From: Apoderus coryli
Lineage: Eukaryota > Arthropoda > Insecta > Coleoptera > Attelabidae
Direction: 5' to 3'
DNA: 64,000 bases
Assembly (NCBI GenBank): GCA_911728435.2
Contig: OU452198.1
Location: 34,005,902-34,069,901 of the forward strand
This document shows positions 30,820 to 43,000 of the stretch, piece after piece (position 1 is the first letter of the stretch; every line of letters starts with the position of its first letter). Made by a program: the position numbers and the translations under genes. The notes under the pieces were generated by a model. The model was not told the origin of the DNA. It saw only the letters and a program-made list of their open reading frames with translations, and made no database searches.

Positions 30820-31352
30820 CTCAGAAAAATAAACAAACATAGGAATGTCATCTAATTTCAATGTTTGTCTTCATAACATAAAGGTCAATATTTACTTTTT
30901 TAATGACAGAAGGAGTGTTGTAAATAAAAGTCAGTGGTGTAGTATAATCTTTTGAAATCGTGGTTGCACTTTCCAATAATAAATACATACCTACGCAGGA
31001 ACAACAAATCCTCCGCCACACATTTATATCCGTAGAACTCTATTTTTGTGAATCATATTATATTTGATTGATTTCTTGACGTTAAATAGTTTATGAACAT
31101 ATAATGGAAGCCGAATATAAAAATAAATATTATAAATATTGTATAGTTCTGCAATGTAAGAACACTGTGACCAACCCTAATAAAAATTTACACTGGGATG
31201 TGAAATAAGAGTTCTAATTCTATGAATAAAACGAACAATTTGCAACAGTGTTAGATTTTATTAGTAGAAAAGTAAAGGTTATGTCGTGGCTACAAACATT
31301 TTTGTGATAATTTTCTTGCTATGCCACTTCTATGTTTGTTTATTTTTCTGAG
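30820..31352. mobile_element. 533-bp MITE with 8-bp target duplication
   Basis: The ends CTCAGAAAAATAAACAAACA and its complement lie at 30820 and 31352. They are flanked by GTTGTTGG at 30812-30819 and 31353-31360. R blocks 1 and 3 show the unfilled site (near 5235 and 52306). The interior is AT-rich with no coding frame. The 8-bp duplication fits hAT-like or related transposases; the helper is not in the window. Confidence 0.8.
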
Positions 31353-32699
31353 GTTGTTGGTATGATTTCTTTGAATAAAAATACATAAATAAATACTGAA
31401 TAATTTTGGAATTAATAAATACCTAACTACGCCCTGTACTTTCGATATTAAATAAATGAATTTGCAAGGACAAGTGGGAGAATTAAATACTAAAAAATCT
31501 CTTAAATCAAAGTTAAAACGAAAAACATCAGGAAGGATTTAAATATTGCCACACATACCTATTTATTTGTATTCAAATTTAAAACAATGTTAAAATTTTT
31601 CATTATACAACATCTAGTTAAAAAGGTTGTTAAGGAAATTCTAATTAATTAATTTATACTAAATTAGTACATAATACAAAAACAGATACATTTCACAAAA
31701 AAATAAAAATATCTTAAACTTATCAACATTTTCTAAATACACTTTTGTTGTTTGATAACTATTCTTATATTTAAATGCATACTCTGTAGTTGCGATGATT
31801 TTTTCAATTTTTCTTCTGTCTGGTTACTTAAGTCTGGGTTATCTGAAATATTTAAGAAAATCAAATGATGCTCAGGTTAGGTTAATAGTACTAGGGATGG
31901 ACCGATATGGTTTTTTGTGAGGGATGCCGGTATACTCACGGCAGATATAATAAGTCAGTTCATTTGCAGTTATATAAAACAAAAAGATTATACAACTTAA
32001 ACTTACTAAGTAATGTAGAACTACAAAAAGGGTTAAAAAGGCAGTATGTACTGATATAAATTTTAACCCTGTGATAAACAAAAACAACAAAAGACAAACA
32101 TATGTTTATCCTTCAAAGAAAAACACAAACAGAAAAAGCACAAACAGTATTACCTAATAAATCTACATTAATAATATATTATACCTATACATGAATATTA
32201 GAAAAAAAAAGAGATTAGAAGACGAGATGAGATGAGATGATGAGATAAAGATCAAAAACCATTTCTAAAATATCGCCCGCAAATCACCGGTCGGAATAAA
32301 AATCAATTCAGTGAATCCCCGCATTTGGCCAAGCAATTGGCGACAAGTAAGTAGGAAAAGAAACATTTTCCCGGACGATTATGATATTTGATCCAGCACC
32401 AGAGTCCGGGAATGTGCTTTTTCTTTCTTCTAAAATCGTTAGTAATTTAGTTATCTATACTACTGCTTTAAACTAAATAAATTTATGTGCATTATTTTGT
32501 CTATATTATGGTAGGTACGTGAAGTTGGCCCAACTCTCAAAACTACGTTTTTTATGAAATTTGTCATATTAGCGAAAACGTATTAAAAACTAAAATCTTT
32601 TTCTGATAACATACAATATTTTTATTTAATTTTAGCCTAAAATACTACATTTTGTTGTAACAGAGAAAAAATATCTTACGGATGCCAAAAAATGCCGAT

Positions 32700-32960
32700 T
32701 AATAAAAATCAACGGAACCAAATAGCAGCAAATCAGCACTGCTGCGTTACATCGCCTTTTCGACTGCTTACTGCTTCGATACGTTTTGGCATAGTGTCAC
32801 CTAATGTTTGGCAGCCATCTGGTGTAAAACTGTTCCAAATGTCTTACAGAAGGGTTCGCAATTCTGGAACTGATCTTGCGGTATTCGATCTGAGCTTTTT
32901 CTTTATGATATGCCACAAGGTTTCAATCTGTACTCGATGTCCGTTTAAAACAGGTTGTAA
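32700..32960 (-). pseudogene. Tc1-like transposase, C-terminal part
   Basis: Minus-strand frames read PELR, WNSFTPDGCQTL then GDTMPKRIEAVSSRKGDVTQ. This is the W..I......LV.SMPRRI.AV....G ending of Tc1 transposases. It belongs with 35230-35946 and is separated from it by the palindromic insert. The plus-strand ORF over this stretch is an antisense shadow. Confidence 0.7.
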
Positions 32961-33829
32961 AAAATTGTATATAAAATTCGGTATTATTCTCTTTTTATCT
33001 ATTATGCAGGTGTTTTATACCTACAATAAAACGATCGGTTTTTCCTCAATTATCAGTGCTTTGTGGTAAAACAAGTAATACAGATAATATAACGATATCG
33101 ATAAGGGGTTGTGCATTTTTAGTGTATTTCATCTCTTTTTCTTATATATTATATTAGTCCAATTTTAACAACGAACGTAAGCATTAAGCACAAAGCACGA
33201 TACTTTAACGACCAACAATAGAAATAATAATGAGGGAATTAATAATATGCTGTCTCCTCCACTAAATTTCAATATATATTCATAGATCTGATCGTATTCT
33301 AATTATAATTGGTTTCTTATAACATACATGTTTCGGTCATATATATGGCCATGCTCAGTGTTACATACAAAAGTTACATTGGGTCATATTATATTGAAGT
33401 TTACTGGAACAAAAAATAAAAAAATTTAAAAAAAAATCTACATTCGTAACTATCTTAACTAAAAGAACATTAATTACAATAAAAAAACATACATCGTCTC
33501 CACTAATACATTTTTTATTATTAAGATTCCTTTATAAAAGGGGACATGTTTCAGCCTAAAAGGCAACAACATAAATTCTTAAATATAAATAACTGTGGTC
33601 TTACAAAAGAGAAATAGTAACCAAACAATATACGACCCTTAAATTTAAATCTTAAGTATTAAAAAAACAACATACGGGCAAGGCCCTTGACAGACTAAGT
33701 TGGAATTTAATAATTAAAGCATGCATTTAGGTGGCATATCTATATAAATAAAAACAAAAAAGGGGTAAGTGATACTAATAAAATATAGATGACAAACAAA
33801 GAAATGGGACATACTAAACACTATTGTGA

Positions 33830-34036
33830 TTGAATCACATACTGGACCACAATCATATTTTTGATGCTGATTTGGCTTTAAAGATCCTCCATGTTTGTGA
33901 TAAGGGAATTAAGTTGAACCTGTTGGAGATGTTGGAAATTTACAAAACTGTTAAAAACAGAAATGTTGTGTGTTTGAATGATCAACTAAAATTCGAACCA
34001 TTCACTTTTTTTGAGGCTTTACTACATCTAAAATAG
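33830..34036 (+). pseudogene. Penelope-like element protein, extreme C-terminus
   Basis: The short frame reads HILDHNHIFDADLALKILHV then CDKGIKLNLLEMLEIYKTVK and VVCLNDQLKFEPF, up to a stop. The order H.....H.......ILH...KG.KLNLLE..EI.K......LNDQ is that seen after the GIY-YIG nuclease in Penelope-like proteins. The reverse transcriptase and most of the nuclease are absent. It lies in the loop of the large inverted repeat. Confidence 0.65.
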
Positions 34037-34451
34037 TCTAAACTCTCTGTCAATTTTCCTGATTTCTGACTGTTGATGCTTTACGGTTAGGTTGGAGTCT
34101 ATCATTGTTCTGTATAACCTGACATTATTTTACTTTGTTTCATCTTTGTTTGTGACTTGACTTGTGTTCGGATATTTTATGAATAGACAATAGTGTTTAG
34201 TATGTCCCATTTCTTTATGTCTGTCATCTATATTTTATTAATATCTTACCCGTTTTTTGTTTTTATTTATATAGATATGCCACCTAAATGCATGCTTTAA
34301 TTATTAAATTCCAACTTAGTCTGTCAAGGGCCTTGCCCGTATGTTTGTTGTTTTTTTAATACTTAAGATATAAATTTAAGGTTTGTATATTGTTTGGTTA
34401 CTATTTCTCTTTTGTAAGACCACAGTTATTTATATTTAAGAATTTATGTTG

Positions 34452-34509
34452 TTGCCTTTTAGGCTGATGATTGAGCGGGACTCCGAAACATGTCCCCTTT
34501 TATAAAGGA
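34452..34509 (+). ncRNA. Hammerhead-ribozyme-like motif in a Penelope terminal repeat
   Basis: Core CTGATGA (34464-34470), stem II region (34471-34484, GAG/CTC with loop CGGGA), GAAA (34485-34488), and a short self-complementary stem III (ACATGT) ending in the GTC cleavage triplet (C at 34494). Stem I pairs GG (34462-34463) with CC (34495-34496) and, past an internal loop, CCTTT (34455-34459) with AAAGG (34504-34508). The two-base stem III suggests a dimer-type hammerhead, as known from Penelope-like elements. Stem II is short and offset, so activity may be weak. Confidence 0.6.
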
Positions 34510-35229
34510 ATCTTAATAATAAAAAAATTTATTAGTGGAGACGTTGTATGTTTTTTTATTATAATTATATTACACTCCACTGCATCCAATGGATTACTTC
34601 TTTAATTTTAAAAGAACATTATTCTTCTAATATTTTTGTTTTGTTTTTGTATATCATGATTAATTTCTTGATTGAATAAATATTTATAAATTTCGGATTT
34701 TTCTCTCTGATCAGCATAATATTTATAATTATTAAATTATAATATAATATAATTAATTATAATTATTAAATTATAAATATTACAATATTTATTCAATCAA
34801 GAAATTAATCATGATATACAAAAAGAAAACAAAAATATTAGAAGAATAATGTTCTTTTAGTTAAGATAGTTTTAAGAATGTAGAATTTTTAAAATTTTTT
34901 TTTATTTTTTGTTGCAGTAAACTTCAATATAATATGACACAATGTAAGTTTTGTATGAGGATGGCCATATATATGACCGAAACATGTATGTTATATGAAA
35001 CCAATTATAATTAGAATACGATCAGATCTATGAATATATATTGAAAATTTGTGGAGGAGACAGCATATTATTAATTCCTTCATTAAATTGAGACTCCACA
35101 GAAATATGGACTACTTCATGAATAGAAATAATAGACTTCCATTTTCAATAATTTAGTAATTAAGTGTTTTATTTAGTTTTAAGTGTTATAATAAATTTAA
35201 GATAACTAAAACACAAAGGGTTTTATTAC

Positions 35230-35946
35230 GAATCAGTCCGGTTATAAATAAACGTCATTTCATGTAATCTTTTTTTACACAGATCATACGGCATGATCAA
35301 TATTGTTTTAACGCATTTGTTCGGTTTGGGGTATTAAGTTATTATCAGTTATTCATAATACCTTCCACAAAGTGTAAGTTTCCCACTCCACTTGCAGAAA
35401 TGGATTCCTTCTTTAGTTCTTATGACACGACTCCTACTATCACCAACGCATACGTCAAATCTGGCTTCATCACTCCAAATAATGGAGTTTCATTGGTTCG
35501 GAGTTGGTGGTTGACCCACAGTAGTCTGTTTTTCTTCTGAATCTTTGGTCAGCAAGGGCTTATCTTTTGCCTAGAAATCCTGCATTTAAAACGTATAATA
35601 AAAAAAGTGTAAGCCTACTTTGTAAGTATTAAATCTTCGTTGTTGGGCAGCTCTATGACAGGTTGCCCTTGAAAACTTTTTTGTGGTTGCCTGATTCCAT
35701 AATATTTTCAATTCGTTAGAATTAGCACGCGGCGATTTTCCTTGATAATCCATTTTAGGGCTCTCAAGTTGGTATTGGAATAACGCGGGTGCCTTTTTGT
35801 TCTGAGTATTTGATCCACAGATCCCGCTGTTTTGTAAAATTTAATATTTCGAACTGTATAGCTCGATTTGTTAACATTGTCCGCGATTTGGGAAAGTGAA
35901 TGATCATATTTCTTATTTCGTCGGAAACAGCTTTACCTAGAGCCAT
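35230..35946 (-). pseudogene. Tc1-like transposase, N-terminal and middle part
   Basis: It starts MALGKAVSDEIRNMIIHFPK, followed by KYSEQKGTR, then RALKWIIKEN and FSRATCHRAAQQRRFNTYK, then KPLLTKDSEEKQ and IIWSDEARFDVCVGDSRSRV. This is the Tc1 order: a paired-like helix-turn-helix, then the first catalytic Asp in WSDEARF. Frameshifts separate the pieces. The C-terminus is displaced to 32700-32960. Confidence 0.75.
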
Positions 35947-36449
35947 TTTTGATTGTTATAACAACACTAATGCATTGAAACTTTAAATGTTTATTGAAGT
36001 AAATAAATAGACTATTCAACTTAAGTTGTCTCCATCATGTATTTTGCACAAAAAGCATTTTGCAAAGAAGGCAATTTCGAAAAAAAAGCGCTTTAAAATA
36101 GCCGCGTCGGTTTTGTTATCTTTCCATAAACATTTAAAGACACCAAGCATATTCCTATATTTGAAATAAAAATGTAATTAGCCCTCAAATAAATTCACAA
36201 ATACCTATCATGTTTTGGAGCGTTGGGCCAACTTCATTGAGACAGGGCTTGTTTATTATGAAGGCTTGTTTTGCAAACACCCTGTAAGTAGCAATTTGAT
36301 TTTCGTTGCATTTTCTGTTGCCAAATTTCTAAAAAATTTATTTTTATTTTCGAATCAGTTCGAGATGTACAAAATAAACTTCTAAATGTTGATGGCAGCC
36401 AGTCGAAGAAGTAGATTTTCGATTTATATATTTTTTCTACTACTGTCAA

Positions 36450-37086
36450 AAAATGTCCATATTTTTATACTAATGTGAATGTGCGAACTGCCAGTTTTTT
36501 TAATTGCCACTATTTTTCACGTCATGGCAACGTGCACTAAATATTTTGCACCCTAGGACGCAAAATATGTTACACTGGATTTGAACGCTAACACTATATG
36601 TCACTGTAACTAGCATTATTAAACATGGTGGCTCCATAAATACGATTTTTATGTTGCAACATTTAGGAAATATGGGGTGCGATTTATTTGAATTATTTAA
36701 GTTAAAAAAAAATCAAATAACAGTTGTAGAAAAAATATTGTTTGCATTTCGTGTGAAAATTCGTGTTTTATGGCACATTGGAATGAAAATTAACACTTAT
36801 GTGCCATTTACAAAACACTCATTTTGTACACTTAACACAAAAATAATTATTTAAACTTACACGATTTGTCTACTGTTAGTATAATACAAATAATAAAATA
36901 TTCTGACAGTCGCTAAATACTCGTATAACCAAAATGTCATCTTGGCAGTTATTTTAACTGAAATACCCCTTATACTATAGTCCATACGTAAGTACGGTCT
37001 AATTGTTATTTCACCAGGTGTTGATTTGTCAAAAATAATTACAGCTGTAGCGGGTGATGATATTTTTGTTACTTTATATTGTCTTA
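36450..37086. other. No recognisable feature
   Basis: AT-rich spacer between the Tc1 element and the foldback at 37087. Short frames exist on both strands but none shows a recognisable domain. Confidence 0.5.
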
Positions 37087-38770
37087 TACAGGGTGAGTCA
37101 CGAGGAACTGTACATACTTCTACCATAAGTAGAGGCACATTAGGGGATCATCAAATGACCATTAAAAACTGTCTCCTTATTTTCATTATTAATATACAGG
37201 GTGAATTATGGATATTCACCAAAACAATGTTTCGTCATATCTTTTCATTGATTAAGTCGATTTATCTAATTTTTTTATAAAAGTGTGTATTGGTGCCTGG
37301 CAACTAACTGATATATTCAGAATTGAGAAAATCCAGGTCCGTCTTCGAGAAAATTTGTGGGACTGCTTCATATTCAACACTTCACCCTGTATATGATTTT
37401 TTAAAAATCTGATATAATTTTGTCAGAGGGCATAAATAGACAGTTAGACCTGGGTATTTGAATTTTTTGTTACACTCACCTCACATTTCCAATTAAATAT
37501 TCATTTTAGAGCCAAATTGAAAATTGGCAATAATGAAGTATCTTACTGTATAATAATGTTTAGTTATTAAAAAGAAATCTTCAAAATAGACAGAAACGAC
37601 ACACACTTGTGCTCCAGTATGGTAATTACCATAATTTGAATTGATTTACAGGGCCGCATTTAAAAATCTGGTATATCTGGTTCATCCCAATAATTCACCC
37701 TGTATGTAACTTTTTCCCCCGTAATAGACAGAAAACAGATAAAAAACGTTTGTAATAATCTAGTTTTCTTATTTGTTTGAGGAAAACTCATGTGTCTAAT
37801 TATTTTAATCGGAATGAAATGAACAAGCCAGGGAAATGTTTATTCATAAGTTAACAAATAAAATAAAAAACAATAACCAAACAATAAAACAGTTTTAACA
37901 ATGTGGAACAAAGTAAAAAATAATTTATCAAATATTACGATTATAAAACACAACAGCGCAGAATTCTTCACTGTTGCAATATTATCAGAAATGACCCACT
38001 GACAATCAGAAAGTCTATTACACATTTAAACATTCGTCAAGAAAAGTGTATTAAGGCAGATGGATTTCATTTTGAACATCTTTTATAATGGTATAATCTT
38101 TTATATGGTAATATTTTTTATCTGTTTTCTGTCTATTCCGGGTGAAAAAAGTTACATACAGGGTGAATTATTGGGATGAACCAGATATGCCAGATTTTTA
38201 AATCCGGCCCTGTAAATCAATTCAAATTATGGTATTTACCATACTGGAGCACAGTGTGTGTCGTTTCTGTCTATTTTGCAGATTTCTTTTTAATAATTAA
38301 ACATTATTATACAGTAAGATACTTCATTATTGCCAATTTTCAATTTGGCTCTAAAATGAATCTTTAATTGGAAATGTGAGGTGAGTGTAACAAAAAATTC
38401 AAATACCCAGGTCTAACTGTCTATTTATGCCCTCTGAAAAAATTATATCAGATTTTTGAAAAATCATATACAGTGTGAAGTGTTGAATATGAAGCAGTCC
38501 CACAAATTTTCTCGAAGACGGACCTGGATTTTCTCAATTCTGAATATGTCAGTTAGTTGCCAGGCATCAATACACACGTTTCAAAAATTAGATAAATCGA
38601 CTTAATCATTGAAAATATATGACGAAACATTGTTTTGGTGAATATCCATAATTCACCCTGTATATTAATAATGAAAATAAGGAGACAGTTTTTAATGGTC
38701 ATTTGATAATCCCCTAACGTGCGTCTACTTATGATAGAAGTATGTACAGTTCCTCGTGACTCACCCTGTA
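37087..38770. mobile_element. 1.68-kb foldback element with ~660-bp arms
   Basis: The arms 37087-37748 and 38110-38770 are long inverted copies around a ~360-bp loop. The ends read TACAGGGTGAGTCACGAGG. Each arm also contains inner TACAGGGTGAATTA-type ends at about 37193, 37680, 38156 and 38650. The element thus looks like several transposon ends nested in one another. No coding frame of note lies in the loop. TACAGGGTG ends with TA sites suggest mobilisation by a Tc1/mariner-superfamily enzyme. Confidence 0.8.
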
Positions 38771-39500
38771 TTTACTTAAATATTCCTGCGATGAAAAAAC
38801 GTTCCAAATAAACATTGTAGAGATATAAGTGTTCTATCGTTTGATATAATAACATCGGTATTTTCTATCAACAATGAATAAAATATGATTTTGTTAAAAC
38901 TTTGACAGGCCGCCATTTTAAAATTAATTTTCCGATTTCAGTCGCCAACGAACTCAAGCGAGATATTGACCTAGCCGATTTTTTAACCAAATTTTGTTTC
39001 GATTGGTCAAAAAATGCGACCTAGAATGTGCTTCCAAATTTTATATATCCCATATATATATACAAGCGACCAATAGATTCAGTTGCAGTCCTCGAGGCAA
39101 TAGTTCAACCTTAAAAATGTGGCATGGCTTGTAATATTATTCTTTTCTACAATATAGGCTGAGAATTTGAGATCGAATCGAATATATCGATGCTTTTCTT
39201 CATCTCTATTAAAGAAAGATAGAATAGATCGATACATTCCTTGCATGTCTAACAATGAAAGAAAGCTGACAATTTGAGCATCTGCTTTAAATTAAATGTA
39301 TGCGTTAAATCTGCAGTTTTGTTTACAAAGATTCGTCACGTCAAATACTAATATATTACCTTTTTTTTATACATTACATAACCGTAAATTTACATCATGA
39401 CAGTGTATAATTAATGAAACATCTGCTAAAAAGAATTTAATAAACATGTCAGGTAACAATATATGCAGACCGGCTACAATTTCAATAATAATAAAAAAAA
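38771..39500. other. Spacer without recognisable genes
   Basis: AT-rich with a few CGAT-containing dyads near 39170-39240. I see no coding region and no match to the other units. Confidence 0.5.
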
Positions 39501-39502
39501 TC

Positions 39503-39567
39503 CATGGCCCAGTTTTGAACTCGCAACGTTACGATTACGAACAGTAAACGTTAACAGGTAGGCCATG
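39503..39567 (-). repeat. tRNA-like relic
   Basis: On the minus strand CATGGCC and GGCCATG would pair as a 7-bp acceptor stem. GAGTTCAAAAC resembles a B box and TGGCCTACCTG an A box. The length is only 65 nt and the T stem does not pair, so it is a pseudo-tRNA or SINE head. Confidence 0.35.
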
Positions 39568-39589
39568 ATTGGTTTTTTAAATTGTCATT

Positions 39590-39985
39590 AAATGCAGACG
39601 CCCAGAACATAAATGGTGACGACGCGACGCTAAAATTGACATATTCGAATGCCAAATGTGTCAACTTGTGTCATTTGAGAAACTCTACCGTAACTTATAA
39701 TATAACCCTGTTTTCGTTAAAGAATCGAGCGAATAAGAGGTATTACGTTTTATTATTTATTATATATACATATATAAACTTTTGAACTGAGGTCATTTTT
39801 AGGGTTCAGGGGTCATGAAATGAAAGACGGCATAAACATTTTTTAATAATTCGATTATGTCGATCTCCTGACATCTGGCATTTAAAACATAGTTTGGAGT
39901 GACCTGTGCACACATTCGCAATTTCGATTTGCTGCGACTTTTCAATTTTGAGAAACTTCTCACTTTAATTGGTGGATCCTGTATA
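39590..39985 (-). other. Conserved downstream flank of gene B
   Basis: Homologous to 15850-16200 beside gene A, in the same order and orientation. It ends at the same AGAATTTATTAATAAGCC junction with the last exon. Confidence 0.5.
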
Positions 39986-40012
39986 TTTTTAGAATTTATT
40001 AATAAGCCTTAC

Positions 40013-43000
40013 CAGTAATGGATATACAAACGTGTCTATATGATCTGTACCGATTTCATTCTGTACCACACAAGAATAGATACCCAGATCCTCCCATACT
40101 AGTCTGTGAATTTTCAATGAACCGTTTCTGTAGATTTCGTAACGATCGCCTTGTACGATTGGCTGGAAGTCTGCTGCTTTTAAATTGTCATGTCTAACCC
40201 ACGTTAAATTTGGTAAAGGATTGCCAGTTGATATACATGGCAGGACAATCTCTTTTCCTGAAACAAACGTTAAAAATTATTTGAAGTAATTCAAAGAAGA
40301 ATAAGAAAATTATGATTATACATACCTACGTCTTCCATGTAAAATGTAGCCCAGAATGTGATTCTAGGTATTTGGTCAGCACCCAGAATTCCGGCATTTA
40401 GCAATTGCGATGTATCCATTTCGCGGCCTTCTTTGTCCAGTATGTTGACTGTGAGGTTTATCATTTTATTTATACGACCTTCGGCAGAGCAACTGTACAC
40501 CCCATGGTGGCGAGGTAATAGGTATGGTAAGACTAGCCTGGCTTTAACTTGGGCGACTGCGAACCTTGCCATGACGCCCGGGAAACCCATGTGATTCTAA
40601 AATAGTTAGGAAACTTTCAGTTTTTATGTTAATTTTTTATATCTATTGGGTAATTGTATGTCTGGTATCCACACATAAGTTGGTAACAGCATCGGCAGCT
40701 CGGTAGTCTGGTGGCATAAATAACTTCTTGCTTGCGTAGTTAAAATGATGTAGCGAGCACCACTTGTCTATATTTAATAATGGCGAAAACAAGAAATCCC
40801 CACGAGAAAATAAGCTGGTGCCCTTGAGACACTAATAGCAGCTTTCCGTGCAGAAACTTTTATTTTTGTTTATTTTTGCTAATAATGACCAGGATCATGT
40901 ACGCTGCTTCGTTATTTTTACGGATTTAGGGCCTTTTGGAGTTCTTTTTTTAGTGCTTTTTCAGTTTCGGCATTTTTAAATTATACAGGGTGTCCTATGG
41001 TGACGGCCCATTAAAAGATTTCGGTGACTACTTTGAATTGAATTTGGAAAATTTTGGTATATGTATTGCCAAATATGGTCTATTCAAATATCATAATACC
41101 AACCGCTTACCACTTCCGGTTATACCGGAAGTTGATAGTGACTTTGTTATTTTAAATGGAACACCCTATATATATATATTATGACATTTTTGGATTCCAC
41201 ATAAGATTCTAGACATGTTTCATCTATGTCCTATACCTAAATCTAGCCATTTTTGACGTTTATCAAGATTTATGTCAAAACTGACATTTTAGGGCTCAAT
41301 AATAATAGCATTTTTTTCTTATAAAGAAGTCTTTAGTAATCATTTTGCATGAATTTTCTTATTAAATACGGTCTCCTTTTTCCGATACGTACGACATTTT
41401 CTGATTTATTCATACAGGGTGGTCAAAAAATTATACTGGAAACGATGTTATAAAAACAGTCGAAAGTCAGTTTTTTTCAAATGGAACAGGTATATTTTTA
41501 TAATTTTATCTTACGTATCATTAAAAATTAAAGAAACTTTCTAATAGGTTACTGACTTCGAGTTTTTGATATATCGGCAATGTAACATTTTTTAGCATTT
41601 TTACTATTCTCGTATATTATTGACTAATTAATGCAGGCCCAAGTTAATTGTTGTTAATCAAATAGTCGTAATTAGTCAGTCATTTTGAAAGGTAAATTGC
41701 AAAATAATTATTATTTTTTTAAATACGGCTGGATTTAGGTATAGCACAAGAAACATGTCTAGAATCTTATGTGGAATCCAAAAATGTCATAATATATAGG
41801 GTGTTCCATTTAAAATAACAGTCACTATAAACTGCCGGTATAACCGGAAGCGCTAAGCGGTTGGTATCATGATATTTGAATAGACAATATTTGTCAATAC
41901 ATATACCAAAATTTTCCAAATTCAATTCAAAGTAGTCTCCGAAATATTTTAATGGGCCGTCGCCATAGGACACCCTGTATATTATGCTGTGATATAATAA
42001 ATAGTCCAATTTAAAGAAATAATCCATTTGATGCAGTGGAGTGTAATTTAATTACAATGAAACAATTTCGTCGTCTCCACTATTAATTTTTAAAAATGTT
42101 AAGGGCTCTGCCTATATGGGGATTTAACGCCACCATAGTTGCGATATTTTAACGCTGATGATGCAGCTGGAACTCCGAAACATGTCCCTTTGAATAAAGA
42201 TTTTTAAAAATTAATAGTGGAGACGACGAAATTGTTTCATTGTAATAAATATCCCATCCTAACGAGGTGTTTAAGGATAAATAAAAGCCGTGTGTTCCAC
42301 AAATTCTTATATTTTTTATATGCTCGTTTAATGATGTGCGATTTTATTGTTAATTCGCATGTGGTACATTTCCTTTAGCAATCAATCATGTTGCCACTTA
42401 TTGTTGCAAATATCCATGCCTTTGAGGAGGATTTGGACTGGAGTAAATGAATCAATTTCTTGTAGAACACAAAAACTATATTTACTTCACTCACATTAAT
42501 AACACATATTAAACAGGGTTCAATAATTATTTACTAATTATTTAAATTCTATACATATAAAGGTTAAAACACTTATATTTTTGAATATAACTTTAACCGC
42601 ACGAACGGGCGGCTATTTTTATACGTGAATGTAACGAGTAATAAAAAGCTACTGACTGTATCAGCGTTCCGCGTACCGTTTGCGGCTTTGAGCGACGCCG
42701 CCTCCGCCGGGTTTGTACAATAACGCACGAAAACAATATTATTCTAGATTACTCATAAAACCGCGCGAATTTGCGTTGTGTCGTGCGTTGTCTCTCCTAT
42801 AAGTTTGAACAAGCGCGAGTCTGCGCGTTCACCGCGCCCGATGTTGGCGTCCGCTTAATCGCGGGGTAGCCAGTGCGGTGTGTACCATTACATACAATTG
42901 TAATTAACACCCGCGTGACCGCCTTCCGTCATACGTTGTTGTCGGCAGAGTGCTATTACGTGGATTGCGCCGCTTCGGCTATATTTGAAAGAAAGTACAT

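Larger units (their letters stand above)
27597..32400 (+). repeat. R block, copy 2, split by two insertions
   Basis: It is homologous to 4410-5960 and 51727-53290. Copy 2 is split by the non-LTR element at 28559-30575 and the MITE at 30820-31352. After these are set aside it continues to the GTGAATCCC...AATTGGCGAC segment near 32320, shared with copy 3. A private stretch lies at 27900-28260. No coding sequence belongs to the block itself. Confidence 0.75.
33226..35093. mobile_element. Nest of three inverted-repeat pairs, Penelope-like
   Basis: Pair 1: 33226-33430 with 34911-35093. Pair 2: 33470-33826 with 34186-34555. Pair 3: 34609-34690 with 34786-34860. Pairs 1 and 2 carry hammerhead-like cores (GAAACATG with flanking half-stems). 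The 360-bp centre of pair 2 encodes a Penelope C-terminal fragment. Inverted terminal repeats and inverted partial copies are usual for Penelope-like insertions. Confidence 0.75.
32518..36238 (-). mobile_element. Tc1-like transposon interrupted by a Penelope-like nest
   Basis: The outer inverted repeats carry GAAGTTGGCCCAAC at about 32521 and, inverted, at about 36220-36233. Between them, minus-strand transposase pieces lie at both sides: 35946-35230 (N-terminal to middle) and 32960-32700 (C-terminal). A ~1.9-kb block of inverted Penelope-like sequence (33226-35093) fills the gap. Without it the element would be about 1.8 kb, a usual Tc1 size. Confidence 0.75.

Noticed and set aside
32692..33069. 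125-codon plus-strand ORF
   Set aside because: The opposite strand reads as the Tc1 transposase C-terminus (TMPKRIEAV), so the plus-strand frame is an antisense shadow.
33330..33350. A third functional hammerhead (GAAACATG with a GGCC-type stem) in the outer inverted pair
   Set aside because: The core reads CTGAGCA and ATGAGGA instead of CTGATGA in the two arms, so key catalytic bases are changed. It is kept only as a relic within the Penelope nest.
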